64,000 nucleotides of DNA from contig NZ_JAPJZH010000020.1 in the NCBI RefSeq assembly GCF_027889715.1, positions 1 to 64,000 on the forward strand, read 5' to 3'. This DNA is from Allohoeflea poritis (GTDB taxonomy: Bacteria; Pseudomonadota; Alphaproteobacteria; Rhizobiales; Rhizobiaceae). How positions within the stretch are numbered: the first letter of the stretch is position 1; the number at the start of each line of letters is the position of its first letter. Both the position numbers and the translations under genes were made by a program. The notes below the pieces were generated by a model. The model saw nothing but the letters and a program-made list of their open reading frames with translations, made no database searches and was not told the DNA's origin. Below, piece after piece: positions 17,171 to 26,230 of the stretch.

Positions 17171-18391
17171 AGCTGCATGAGACAGAAAACGCCTCGGATC
17201 GGTGGACGCGTCACCCTGCCCTTCCAGGGCGTCGACCAGATCCGACAAGGCCTCTAGATTGTGCACCGGCCTGAACTCGTCAACATGCGGCAGCATAGCA
17301 CGCACGCCCATGGCGCGCGCCTCGAACCCGTCGAAGCGCAGCAGCGGATTGAGCCAGATCAGCCGCCGGCAGGATTTGTGCAGACGTTCCATCTGGTACG
17401 GAAGGTCGCCGACACCTTCCCGTTCCAGCCCGTCACTGATCAGCAGGACAACCGCGCCCTGCGAAAGAACGCGGCGCGACCACAGACGATTGAACTCCGA
17501 CAGCGTGTCGGCGATCCGCGTTCCTCCGGACCAGTCCTCGACGGCCGCCGCGCATTCCTCAAGCGCCTCGTCCGGATCACGGTAGCGCATCTGCCGGGTA
17601 ACATTGGTCAGCCGCGTTCCGAAAAGGAAGGTGTGTACGCGCCGCCGCTTTTCGGTGAGCACATGCAAAAAATGCAGGAATATCCGTGTGTACTGGCTCA
17701 TCGAACCCGAAATATCCGCCAGCACCACGAGCGGCGGGTGCACCATCCTCGGTTCGCGGAACTTCGGCAGGATAAGCGAACCGCCGGTCTTCAGCGAGGC
17801 CCGCATCGTTGCCCTCGGATCGACCTTCTGCGGCCGGTGGCTCGGTGTGTAGCGGCGCGTGCGGACCCGGTCGAACGGCAGGATCAGACCGGCCAAAGCC
17901 TGCTTTGCCGCGGCGATCTCTTCCGCGGTCATCTGCGCGAAATCCAGCTTGCGCAGAACTTCCCGTCCTGAACTTGTGAACCGCGCATCGACCTCGATTT
18001 CCGGTTCATCCTGTTCCGGCCGGCGCTCATCCTTTTGCTGCAGCGCCTGGCTTGCACGGGTTTGACCCGCGCGCTGCTTTTCTTTCTCGCGGCGTTCCAG
18101 CGCCACCGGCGAGAACATCGCGATCATCTTTTCGATCAGATGGCGCGAGCGCCAGAAAAGACGAAAAGCCTCATCAAAGACCGCATGGTCCTCATGCCGG
18201 TTAACGAAGACCGAATGAAGCGTCCAGTAGAAATCCTCGCGCGAACCGATACCGGTGATCCTGACAGCCTCCACCGCCTCCGTCACGGCGGCCGGGCCGA
18301 CACGCATGCCGGCGCGCCGCAAGGCCCGGGCAAAATAGACGATATTGTCCGCCAGCCTTCCGTCCGGTTTCGCTTTGCCTGTTTCGCTCAT
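17168..18391 (-). CDS. CoxE-like VWA domain protein
   Basis: This 407-residue protein has the VWA domain of the CoxE family in its C-terminal half, with an intact MIDAS motif DISGS (Asp226, Ser228, Ser230). The middle (about 100-135) is charged and low in complexity. CoxE works with the MoxR-type ATPase CoxD in maturing molybdenum CO dehydrogenase-type active sites; that is family knowledge. The MoxR gene lies 32 bases upstream on the same strand. The last codons read SHAA followed by TAG, and this stop codon is the first triplet of the inverted-repeat element. Confidence 0.85.
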   Translation of the reverse strand: MSETGKAKPDGRLADNIVYFARALRRAGMRVGPAAVTEAVEAVRITGIGSREDFYWTLHSVFVNRHEDHAVFDEAFRLFWRSRHLIEKMIAMFSPVALERREKEKQRAGQTRASQALQQKDERRPEQDEPEIEVDARFTSSGREVLRKLDFAQMTAEEIAAAKQALAGLILPFDRVRTRRYTPSHRPQKVDPRATMRASLKTGGSLILPKFREPRMVHPPLVVLADISGSMSQYTRIFLHFLHVLTEKRRRVHTFLFGTRLTNVTRQMRYRDPDEALEECAAAVEDWSGGTRIADTLSEFNRLWSRRVLSQGAVVLLISDGLEREGVGDLPYQMERLHKSCRRLIWLNPLLRFDGFEARAMGVRAMLPHVDEFRPVHNLEALSDLVDALEGQGDASTDPRRFLSHAA

Positions 18392-18423
18392 GCTGCTCAG
18401 CCGGCCCTCCGTTACACCATAGC

Positions 18424-19347
18424 CTAGACGGCGGCGAGTTCGGACTTGACTTCCTCCAGCAGTTTCCTGCCTTCGCCTTCCTCGATGCGCGCGATGTCGT
18501 CCTGATATTTCAACAGCGTGCCGATCGTGTCGGAAACCATTTCGGGATCGAGCCCCACACTGTCCAATTCCGTCAGCGCTGTTGCCCAGTCGATGGTCTC
18601 GGCAATACCGGGATTCTTGAAAAGGTCGAGCCTGCGCAGCTTTTGCACATAACCGACAAGTTCTTCAGACAAGGCGGCATTGCAGCCAGGCACCTTGCGC
18701 CGCACGATCTCGAGCTCGGCCTCGGCCGTCGGGTAATCGACCCAGTGATAGAGGCACCGGCGCTTCAGCGCGTCGTGAATCTCGCGGGTCCGGTTTGTCG
18801 TGATGATCACGATGGGCGGTTCGTCGGCCTTGACCACCCCGATCTCCGGGATCGATACCTGATACTCGGACAAAAGCTCCAGCAGATAGGCTTCGAATGC
18901 CTCGTCCGTACGGTCGAGTTCGTCGATTAGGAAAATCGGCGCGCCGCCCTCCTTTGCCGACAGTGCCTGCAGAACCGGGCGGCGAATCAGGTAGTCATCG
19001 GAAAAGATATTGCGCTCGATGGCCGACCGTTCGGTCTCGCCGGTTGCTTCCGACAGACGGATTTCCAGCATTTGCGCCGGATAATTCCACTCGTAGACGG
19101 CAGTCGAAATGTCGAGCCCTTCGTAACATTGAAGCCGGATCAGCGGCCGGTTCAGCCCCTGCGCCAGGACCTTGGCGATCTCGGTCTTGCCGACGCCCGC
19201 CTCTCCCTCAAGCAGGAGTGGCCGTTGCATCCTCAGACTGAGGAAAAGCACGGTCGCAAGGGCACGGCTGGCAACATAGTTCTGGCGGTCCATCAGTTCG
19301 AGCATTTCATCGATGGAGCCTGGAACGGGTTTCGGCTTTTTGGTCAA
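18424..19347 (-). CDS. MoxR-family AAA+ ATPase (CoxD-like)
   Basis: This 307-residue AAA+ ATPase of the MoxR family has Walker A GEAGVGKT (48-55), Walker B IFLIDELDR and sensor TTNRTREIHD. CoxD-type members unfold or remodel a molybdenum hydroxylase so that sulfur and copper or cofactor can be inserted, together with the VWA partner encoded next. The start is TTG with GAGG eight bases upstream; no in-frame ATG exists near the expected N-terminus. It heads the leftward set coxD-coxE-xdhC-xdhC-mobA-like. Confidence 0.87.
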   Translation of the reverse strand: MTKKPKPVPGSIDEMLELMDRQNYVASRALATVLFLSLRMQRPLLLEGEAGVGKTEIAKVLAQGLNRPLIRLQCYEGLDISTAVYEWNYPAQMLEIRLSEATGETERSAIERNIFSDDYLIRRPVLQALSAKEGGAPIFLIDELDRTDEAFEAYLLELLSEYQVSIPEIGVVKADEPPIVIITTNRTREIHDALKRRCLYHWVDYPTAEAELEIVRRKVPGCNAALSEELVGYVQKLRRLDLFKNPGIAETIDWATALTELDSVGLDPEMVSDTIGTLLKYQDDIARIEEGEGRKLLEEVKSELAAV

Positions 19348-19392
19348 GACATAATCCTCGATGTCACTACCGGATCCGGGCTTGCATAAGCC

Positions 19393-19887
19393 TCACAGCC
19401 TCCGCCATTGCCGGTCCAGAAAAAGGAGCGAAGACTGCAGTTCGCCGAGACGCAATCCGACAACCTCGCCGAACAGCACCATATGGGTCGCCATGATCTT
19501 GTGATCGGAAAGATTGCAGTCAAACACCGCCATGGCATCGGTCAATGTCGGACTTCCGGTCGATATCGTGTCCCATTGCGCCATCGCGAAGCGTTCGTCG
19601 GCGTTTTTATGATCAAAACCGGCAAAGGCCGCTGCCATTGGCTGATGCTGCGCGGCGAGCGTATTGAGAGCAAAACGCTTGCTTTCCAGGAAGATTGCAT
19701 TGTTCGGATTGGACTTGTTGAGGCAAACGAGCACAATGGGCGGATCATCCGATACCGAACAGGCGGCCGTCACCGTGACACCGCGCCGCACGCCGCCATG
19801 CTCCGTGGTGACCAGCTGCACATGCCCCGCGTAGTGGGCCATGGCATTTCTATAATCCTCGGACAGGACCGTCCTTCGTTCCAGCAC
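19393..19887 (-). CDS. Flavin reductase family protein
   Basis: This 164-residue protein matches NAD(P)H:flavin oxidoreductases of the RutF/HpaC type that supply reduced flavin to two-component monooxygenases. Typical segments are VTTEHGGVRRGVTVTAACSVSDDPP and CLNKSNPNN. I chose the GTG at 19887 because GGAG lies seven bases upstream and the N-terminus then matches family length; an upstream ATG reading would add 32 basic residues. A palindrome at 19936 lies between it and the divergent binding-protein gene. No partner oxygenase is adjacent, so the physiological partner is unknown. Confidence 0.85.
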   Translation of the reverse strand: MLERRTVLSEDYRNAMAHYAGHVQLVTTEHGGVRRGVTVTAACSVSDDPPIVLVCLNKSNPNNAIFLESKRFALNTLAAQHQPMAAAFAGFDHKNADERFAMAQWDTISTGSPTLTDAMAVFDCNLSDHKIMATHMVLFGEVVGLRLGELQSSLLFLDRQWRRL

Positions 19888-19935
19888 GCATTGTCTCCAG
19901 TGGTATCTGCGCATCGACCGGCGTGATCGCAATAC

Positions 19936-19955
19936 ATAGACACATCTGTGTATAT
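19936..19955. promoter_or_regulatory. 20-bp palindrome, candidate operator
   Basis: A near-perfect palindrome with ACACA and TGTGT arms around a TC centre, extended outward to ATA/TAT with one mismatch, lies 49 bases upstream of the flavin reductase GTG and about 165 bases from the divergent binding-protein gene. It has the size and symmetry of a TetR- or MarR-type operator. No such regulator gene is adjacent. Confidence 0.4.
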
Positions 19956-20119
19956 TGGAACCATTTTGCGGAATTTCTCCCAAATTTCACCGGGTTCCGC
20001 TTCGCCGGCGGGTCCGGTGCCCACCGGAGCGGCAAAACTGCAATCTTCGACTTGGTCGCAGTTTCCTGATCTGGTATCGCTGTGACAATGCCCGACTTCG
20101 ATCAAGCGAAAGGAATCCG

Positions 20120-21268
20120 ATGAGGCTGGCTCGACTGCCCTTACTTGCCGCGCTCTTCATCGCGGGTTTCCATTCCAGTGTTGCCGGCGCAATTGCCGAG
20201 GAAGCGGACAACAGCCTGCGGGTCGGCGTTTTCGTGCCGACGGAAGGCAATTTCGCCATACTCGGTGAGCAAATCATCAACGGAATCAAAGTCCTGAAGG
20301 AAAATTCGGGGCTCGCAATCGCTGAAGTCCTGGAGGAGCCGGACACCTGCGATGTCGAAGGCGGCCAGGATGCGGCAAGCGCCTTTGCCGAAGCCGGGGT
20401 GGATGCGGTCATCGGGTTCCTTTGCATGGAAAGCCTTGCCGCAGCGCTGCCCATCCTGTCAGCGTCCGATATTCCGTCGATTTCACTTGGTGTGCGTTCT
20501 GCCATCATCGCCGAAGACGCCAATCGCAGTGACTGGCTCTTCTACCGGCTGGCGCCGCGCGATGACGACGAAGCCAAGATGATCACCCGTGTGATATCGA
20601 CGGATTGGCTCGGCAAACCGCTGGCGCTGGTCGAAGATGGAACCATCTATGGCCGGGAGTTAATGGAATCCGTTCGACTGATGCTTGAAGAAATCGGCAT
20701 AAGCCCAATTTTTGTAGATAATTTCAGGCCTTCGCAGGATCGGCAATTCGGGCTGGTGCGGCGATTGCAGAAATCCGGCGCAACCCACATATTCATAGGC
20801 GGAGACCGTCAGGACGCGGCGACGATCGCCCGCGACAGCGCCGAGGCCGGCCTCGGCCTGGTTTTCCTGGGCGGCGATGCGCTGAACGCGGCCGAGGGAG
20901 AGCCGCCGCTGGCAGACGGTTTCCTGGCAGTCACATTGCCGGAACCGCGGTTCCTGCCGAGCGCGACGCGAGCCGTCAAGCAGTTCGACGATGCCGAGAT
21001 CAGCATCAGCGGCTACAGCATCCCGGCCTATGCGGCCGGCCAGATCCTGCTCGCGGCGAAACGGGCGGCAGCGGCAACGCAAGCACCTCTCGCGGATTAT
21101 CTCACCGGACGGGAATTCTTCACGGCGCTCGGATCGATCCAGTTCGACGATTTCGGCGAGCGCAGGGACAACCCCTTCGAACTGATGGTCTGGCATGAGG
21201 GTACGTTCGCTCCCGCCGATCTTTCCAGCGAGGTCCGTTCCGGTAATGGCGAGGAAACCACGCAATGA
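20120..21268 (+). CDS. LivK-like ABC transporter substrate-binding protein
   Basis: This 382-residue protein has a signal peptide (MRLARLPLLAALFIAG to about residue 25) followed by a type I periplasmic-binding fold of the branched-chain amino acid (LivK/amide) family, beginning LRVGVFVPTEGNFAILG. The start at 20120 has AAAGGA upstream; the longer reading from 19955 is rejected. There are no permease or ATPase genes nearby. Its stop overlaps the start of the P1 peptidase gene by four bases (ATGA), so binding protein and peptidase are co-expressed. The ligand is unknown. Confidence 0.85.
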   Translation: MRLARLPLLAALFIAGFHSSVAGAIAEEADNSLRVGVFVPTEGNFAILGEQIINGIKVLKENSGLAIAEVLEEPDTCDVEGGQDAASAFAEAGVDAVIGFLCMESLAAALPILSASDIPSISLGVRSAIIAEDANRSDWLFYRLAPRDDDEAKMITRVISTDWLGKPLALVEDGTIYGRELMESVRLMLEEIGISPIFVDNFRPSQDRQFGLVRRLQKSGATHIFIGGDRQDAATIARDSAEAGLGLVFLGGDALNAAEGEPPLADGFLAVTLPEPRFLPSATRAVKQFDDAEISISGYSIPAYAAGQILLAAKRAAAATQAPLADYLTGREFFTALGSIQFDDFGERRDNPFELMVWHEGTFAPADLSSEVRSGNGEETTQ

Positions 21269-22287
21269 CAAAGACCGGCCCGCGCAACCTCATCACGGAC
21301 GTCGGTGGGCTTCTTGTCGGCAACGCGCAGGATGCCAGACTCAAATCCGGTGTCACGGCAATCGTCTGCCAGGATGACGCCGTTGCCTCGGTTCAGGTTC
21401 TGGGCGGTGCGCCCGGCACACGCGATACCGACCTGCTGGAGCCGCACAACACGGTCGAGCGTGTCAATGCGATCGCGCTGTCGGGTGGCTCGGCTTTCGG
21501 TCTCGACGCGGCGTCCGGGGTACAGGCCGCACTGCGCGAGAAAGGCGTCGGTTTTCAGATAGGCGACGCCGTGATCCCGATCGTGCCCGGCGCCATCCTG
21601 TTCGACATGATCAATGGCGGCGACAAGAACTGGGGTCTCTATCCTCCCTACCGGGAACTCGGATATGAGGCGACCCTTGCGGCCGGTCCGGATTTCGACA
21701 CAGGCACGGCCGGCGCCGGCGCCGGGGCGACCACCGCCGAACTGAAAGGCGGCCTTGGTTCAGCTTCCACGGTCCTCGACAACGGCGTGACCGTCGGGGC
21801 ACTGGTCGCCGTCAATTCCGTCGGAACCGTCAATATGGCCGGTGGCGCCCATTTCTGGGCGGCGCCCTTTGAAATCGCCGATGAGTTCGGCGGCCTCGGA
21901 CTGCCCTCGCCTCTGCCCGAAAGCACCGCTGATCTGCGCATCAAGTTCCGCGAACGGCAAACGCTCGAGGGCGCCAACACCACCATCTCCGTGATCGCCA
22001 CGGATGCGGTTCTGACCAAGGCGGAAGCCAAACGCCTCGCCGTGGCCGCGCATGACGGATACGCCCGGGCGATCTGGCCGGCCCACACGCCCTATGACGG
22101 CGATCTGATCTTCTGCCTCGCCACCGGGACCAGCGGCAAGAAGCTCGATGTCGACGGGTTTCTCGATCTGTGCGCAATGGCGGCCGCCACCATGTCCCGG
22201 GCCATTGCGCGGGGCATCTATGATGCGAGCCCGGAACCGGGCGATCTTTGGCCGACCTGGCGGGAAAAACACGGGAATCGCGACTGA
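21265..22287 (+). CDS. P1 family (DmpA/NylC-type) Ntn peptidase
   Basis: This 340-residue protein belongs to the P1/S58 family of self-processing N-terminal nucleophile hydrolases, which includes the aminopeptidase DmpA and the nylon-oligomer hydrolase NylC. The likely autoprocessing site is between Asn238 and Thr239 in GANTTISVIATDA, by analogy with the NylC Asn-Thr site; that exact bond is inferred. Conserved stretches LSGGSAFGLDAASG and GAGAGATTAELKGG are present. It has no signal peptide. It is coupled to the upstream binding protein by an ATGA overlap. Substrates may be peptides, peptide amides or cyclic amides. Confidence 0.87.
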   Translation: MTKTGPRNLITDVGGLLVGNAQDARLKSGVTAIVCQDDAVASVQVLGGAPGTRDTDLLEPHNTVERVNAIALSGGSAFGLDAASGVQAALREKGVGFQIGDAVIPIVPGAILFDMINGGDKNWGLYPPYRELGYEATLAAGPDFDTGTAGAGAGATTAELKGGLGSASTVLDNGVTVGALVAVNSVGTVNMAGGAHFWAAPFEIADEFGGLGLPSPLPESTADLRIKFRERQTLEGANTTISVIATDAVLTKAEAKRLAVAAHDGYARAIWPAHTPYDGDLIFCLATGTSGKKLDVDGFLDLCAMAAATMSRAIARGIYDASPEPGDLWPTWREKHGNRD

Positions 22288-22380
22288 TACCCACAACTGT
22301 GCGAAACAGTTCACGCCAGATTGTCCGGAACCGCCGAAAATGGTAACTGCGCAGCAATTGCATGACCACCGGAGCCGTCA

Positions 22381-23055
22381 ATGAGCCGCCCGATCACCAT
22401 CGCACCGTCCATTCTCGCCGCAGACTTTTCCAAACTCGGCCAGGAGGTGCGCGAGGTTACGGAAGCCGGCGCCGACTGGATCCATCTGGATGTCATGGAC
22501 GGCCATTTCGTGCCGAATATCTCCTATGGTCCGGACGTCATAAAATCGCTCAGAAAACACTGCGACCTGATCTTCGACTGCCACTTGATGATTGCGCCCT
22601 GCGATCCCTATGTCGAAGCGTTTGCGAAGGCCGGTTGTGACATCATCACGGTCCATGCGGAAGCCGGACCGCATCTGCACCGGTCGCTTCAGGCCATAAA
22701 GGCGCTCGGAAAAAAAGCCGGCGTTTCGCTGAACCCGGCCACGCCGGAAGATGTTATCGAATATGTTCTCGACGAACTCGACCTCATACTGATCATGAGC
22801 GTCAATCCCGGTTTCGGCGGCCAGAAATTCATTCCGGCCGTCCTGGAGAAGGCCCGCCGCATCAAACAAATGATCGGCGACCGGCCAATCGACCTCGAAA
22901 TCGACGGCGGGGTAACAGCCGAAACCGCGCCCGCGGCGGCGGCGGCCGGCATCAACGTACTGGTGGCTGGGTCCGCGGTATTCAAAGGCGGCACGCCGCA
23001 GGCCTACGCAACCAACATCACGACCATCCGCAACGCCGCGCAATCCGCACAATAA
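22381..23055 (+). CDS. rpe: Ribulose-phosphate 3-epimerase
   Basis: Rpe interconverts ribulose 5-phosphate and xylulose 5-phosphate in the pentose phosphate pathway. The 224-residue TIM barrel shows the family landmarks [22 protein letters not shown] with the metal-binding Asp, [16 protein letters not shown] and the phosphate-binding EIDGGV and LVAGSAVF. Length is normal. It lies in a rightward series with a small membrane protein gene and purB. Confidence 0.93.
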   Translation: MSRPITIAPSILAADFSKLGQEVREVTEAGADWIHLDVMDGHFVPNISYGPDVIKSLRKHCDLIFDCHLMIAPCDPYVEAFAKAGCDIITVHAEAGPHLHRSLQAIKALGKKAGVSLNPATPEDVIEYVLDELDLILIMSVNPGFGGQKFIPAVLEKARRIKQMIGDRPIDLEIDGGVTAETAPAAAAAGINVLVAGSAVFKGGTPQAYATNITTIRNAAQSAQ

Positions 23056-23100
23056 GGGCGTGGCATCCGTCATCGCGACCTGCACCCACAACACCAGCCG

Positions 23101-23601
23101 ATGACAGCAAACGCGAACACACGCACCGGACACAGTCTTTTCCAACCGCATCGCCTGCTGGCAGGGTCCGTATTGTGGGGCGCCGCCATGGCCCTTTCGC
23201 TCTATGGCGGGCTTGAGCTGTCGATCGAACGGCTCACCGCCAACCGAAACGCGCTGATATCGCTTTACTTCGCCGGCGGGCTGATCGCCTTTGCCCCCGC
23301 CGTCCGGACGGCGCGCCTGATTGCCGGGAAGCGGCCGCCCGAGGCGCGTTTCTCAGCGGCCTTTCTTTGCCTCGGCATCGCCACCATCGCCGTGACCGCG
23401 GGCCTCTATGCCGTCATCTACAGGCTCTTCTTCGCGCAATGGGTGGGTGAATTCCCGTCAACGTTCTGGGCCTACCAGTTCGCATTCACCTTTGCCACAG
23501 GGCTCTATCAGTTTGCCGTCATCGGTCTGAGGAACTATTTTCCGCTCGGCCCGCTCGTCCTCGTCGCCGCGAGCCTCTGGCTCGCCAAAAGCATGCGTTG
23601 A
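23101..23601 (+). CDS. Small integral membrane protein, unknown function
   Basis: This 166-residue protein has four predicted membrane segments at about 20-38, 52-70, 86-108 and 120-158. I recognise no family. It sits 45 bases after rpe and 75 before purB on the same strand and may be co-transcribed with them. The ribosome-binding site is poor. Codon use looks like its neighbours, which supports a real gene. Confidence 0.7.
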   Translation: MTANANTRTGHSLFQPHRLLAGSVLWGAAMALSLYGGLELSIERLTANRNALISLYFAGGLIAFAPAVRTARLIAGKRPPEARFSAAFLCLGIATIAVTAGLYAVIYRLFFAQWVGEFPSTFWAYQFAFTFATGLYQFAVIGLRNYFPLGPLVLVAASLWLAKSMR

Positions 23602-23676
23602 GATCGCTGAATTTATCTGCTAGCAGGCTGCCAGGCAGCGCCCTCCCCGGACCCAACCACTTTGTGAGTAGCATTC

Positions 23677-24987
23677 ATGATCCCTCGATATTCCAGACCT
23701 GAAATGACATCCATCTGGTCGCCGGAATCGAAATTTCGTATCTGGTTCGAGATCGAGGCGCATGCATGCGATGCGCTAGCGGAGCTGGGCGTCATCCCGA
23801 AATCCGCTGCCGAGACGATCTGGGAAAAGGGCGGAAAGGCGGAATTCGATGTGTCGCGTATCGATGAAATCGAAGCGGTCACCAAGCATGACGTGATCGC
23901 CTTCCTGACACATCTTGCCGAGATCGTCGGTCCCGATGCACGCTTCGTCCATCAGGGCATGACCTCCTCGGACGTGCTCGACACATGTTTCAACGTCCAA
24001 CTCGTCAAGGCGACGGACATCCTGCTCGCCGACATGGACAAGCTGCTGGAAGCGTTGAAGAAACGTGCGATCGAACACAAGGACACGATCACCATCGGCC
24101 GCAGCCACGGCATCCACGCCGAACCAACGACATTCGGCGCCAAGCTGGCCCTTGCCTACGCTGAATTCGAACGCTGCCGCGACCGTTTGAAGGCGGCCCG
24201 CTCTGAAATCGCAACCTGCGCGATCTCCGGCGCGGTGGGAACATTCGCCAATATCGATCCGCGCGTGGAAGAACATGTCGCCAAATCGATGGGGCTGACG
24301 GCCGAACCCGTTTCGACGCAGGTCATACCGCGCGACCGGCACGCCATGTATTTCGCGACCCTTGCGGTGATCGCCTCCTCGGTCGAGCGGTTGGCCGTCG
24401 AAATCCGTCACCTGCAACGCACGGAGGTCCTGGAGGCCGAGGAGTATTTCTCGCCCGGCCAGAAGGGTTCGTCCGCCATGCCGCACAAGCGCAACCCGGT
24501 TCTGACCGAGAACCTGACGGGCCTCGCCCGCATGGTTCGCTCCTATGCCATGCCGGCGATGGAAAATGTCGCCCTTTGGCATGAGCGCGACATTTCCCAC
24601 TCATCTGTCGAACGCATGATCGGGCCGGACGCCACCGTCACGCTCGACTTCGCGTTGGCGCGGCTGACCGGCGTTGTCGAAAAACTCGTCGTCTATCCCG
24701 AAAACATGATGGCAAACCTGAACAAATTCAGGGGCCTGGTTCATTCGCAAAGGGTGCTGCTTGCCCTCACCCAGGCCGGTGTCAGCCGCGAAGACGCCTA
24801 TCGCCTCGTCCAGCGCAACGCGATGAAAGTGTGGGAGGACGGGAAGGATTTCCTGGAAGAACTGCTTGCCGACGATGAGGTCCGCAATGCGCTTTCGGAG
24901 GAGGAAATCCGGGAAAAATTCGACCTCGGCTACCATACCAAACATATCGACACCATATTCGCCCGTGTCTTCGGCACCGAAGACTGA
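23677..24987 (+). CDS. purB: Adenylosuccinate lyase
   Basis: PurB catalyses two fumarate eliminations in purine synthesis: SAICAR to AICAR and adenylosuccinate to AMP. The 436-residue protein has the fumarase/aspartase superfamily signature GSSAMPHKRNP (264-274), the TSSD motif (97-100) and GRSHGIHAEP (141-150) with the catalytic His. Length is typical for the short PurB type. It is 1.2 kb upstream of purC, so the de novo purine genes are grouped. Confidence 0.95.
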   Translation: MIPRYSRPEMTSIWSPESKFRIWFEIEAHACDALAELGVIPKSAAETIWEKGGKAEFDVSRIDEIEAVTKHDVIAFLTHLAEIVGPDARFVHQGMTSSDVLDTCFNVQLVKATDILLADMDKLLEALKKRAIEHKDTITIGRSHGIHAEPTTFGAKLALAYAEFERCRDRLKAARSEIATCAISGAVGTFANIDPRVEEHVAKSMGLTAEPVSTQVIPRDRHAMYFATLAVIASSVERLAVEIRHLQRTEVLEAEEYFSPGQKGSSAMPHKRNPVLTENLTGLARMVRSYAMPAMENVALWHERDISHSSVERMIGPDATVTLDFALARLTGVVEKLVVYPENMMANLNKFRGLVHSQRVLLALTQAGVSREDAYRLVQRNAMKVWEDGKDFLEELLADDEVRNALSEEEIREKFDLGYHTKHIDTIFARVFGTED

Positions 24988-25015
24988 AAACCCTTTTTCC
25001 TTTCATGGGTGAAGA

Positions 25016-25570
25016 ATGAAAGCCTCCGACGCCGACATACTGATCGTTCCCGGCTACAAGAATTCGGGCCCGGATCACTGGCAGAGCCGCTGGCAGGCCA
25101 AACTGTCGACGGCGCGCCGGGTCGAGCAGCAGTCCTGGGCGAAACCCGAACGCACGGAATGGACGGCAAATATCGCGGCAGCGGTCAATGAAGCGACCAA
25201 GCCGGTTGTCATCGTCGCACACTCGCTGGGTTCGGCGGCGACGGTTCAGGCAGTATCCGAATTCGACAGGGCCGTCGCCGGCGCGTTGTTGGTTGCCCCG
25301 CCGGATGTCGCCAATCCGAAGATCCGCCCGAAACATCTGATGACCTTCGGCCCCTATTCGCGCGATCCGCTGCCCTTCCCGTCCCTTGTCATCGCCAGCC
25401 GCGACGATCCCTATAGCAGCTACGAGAGCGCGGACGATATCGCCCACGCCTGGGGTGCGCTGTTCATGGATGCCGGCAAGGCCGGCCATATCAATGCAGA
25501 ATCGGGATTTGGTCCGTGGCCGGAGGGCCTGATGGTATTTGCCCGCTTCCTGAGCAAACTCGAACCTTAA
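25016..25570 (+). CDS. RBBP9/YdeN-type alpha/beta hydrolase
   Basis: This 184-residue protein matches the small RBBP9-family serine hydrolases. The nucleophile is the Ser in AHSLGS (about residue 70), Asp is in ASRDDPY and the catalytic His is in KAGHIN. The opening ILIVPGYKNSGPDHWQSRW is characteristic. Cellular substrates of bacterial members are poorly known. It starts 28 bases after purB and is probably co-transcribed with it. Confidence 0.88.
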   Translation: MKASDADILIVPGYKNSGPDHWQSRWQAKLSTARRVEQQSWAKPERTEWTANIAAAVNEATKPVVIVAHSLGSAATVQAVSEFDRAVAGALLVAPPDVANPKIRPKHLMTFGPYSRDPLPFPSLVIASRDDPYSSYESADDIAHAWGALFMDAGKAGHINAESGFGPWPEGLMVFARFLSKLEP

Positions 25571-25613
25571 AGGACGTTCGGCCCCGCCCTTTAACAGGCG
25601 GAGCCGGGATAGC

Positions 25614-25934
25614 CTACTCGGTAAGGACCTGCTGCATGGCCTCCTGCATGAACTCGTCCATGCGGCGGCGAAGCTGGTGGTCCGATTGCTCAACGCCGGC
25701 CTCGTCGAAGTCGCGGCGCACCTTGCGGAAGACATCATCGTCGCCGGCCTCTTCGAAATCGGCGACAATGACTTCCTTGGCATAGGCTTCGGCATCCTCG
25801 CCTTCCTTGCCAAGAAGCTCCGCGGCCCACAGGCCCAGCATCTTGTTACGGCGTGCTTCCGCCTTGAAGCGCAGTTGCTCGTCGTGTGCGAATTTGTTTT
25901 CGTAGGCTTCGCTGCGATCGTCCATGCCGCTCAT
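25614..25934 (-). CDS. F1F0-ATPase inhibitor subunit zeta (DUF1476)
   Basis: This 106-residue helical protein matches the alphaproteobacterial zeta subunit that binds the F1-ATPase and blocks reverse rotation. The N-terminal inhibitory region (MDDRSEAYENKFAHDEQ) and the helix bundle with RRNKMLGLWAAELLG are conserved. The ATG at 25934 has AGGAGA seven bases upstream, and Met4 is an alternative. In rhizobia this gene is commonly found next to purC, as here, where it is divergent from purC. Confidence 0.92.
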   Translation of the reverse strand: MSGMDDRSEAYENKFAHDEQLRFKAEARRNKMLGLWAAELLGKEGEDAEAYAKEVIVADFEEAGDDDVFRKVRRDFDEAGVEQSDHQLRRRMDEFMQEAMQQVLTE

Positions 25935-26230
25935 GTTCAGTTCTCCTGGACATCAAGTTACTCGGTGCTGGTTTCCTTATACCAAAGGAACCATGTCTCT
26001 AATATGTGTAAACCAAAAGCCCGGGAAAAGATCAATCGCCGCACGTCAATGAACTGTAATATCATGGGCTTCGCGTAGCGATACGCCCGGACGGCGGCCA
26101 ATGCCCTGTATAAGCCTAAGAATCCGCCGTCAGGGCAATTGTGATATGCCCGAGATTCAGATAGAGGATAGCCGAATTTCACGCTAATTGTCGCAGCTTG
26201 CAAAAAACTGCTGCAGGAACAGAGAAAACC

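Noticed and set aside
25580-25612. Imperfect GC-rich inverted repeat between the RBBP9-like and zeta-subunit genes
   Set aside because: The stem is interrupted, and no T run follows on either strand, so I did not list it as a terminator.
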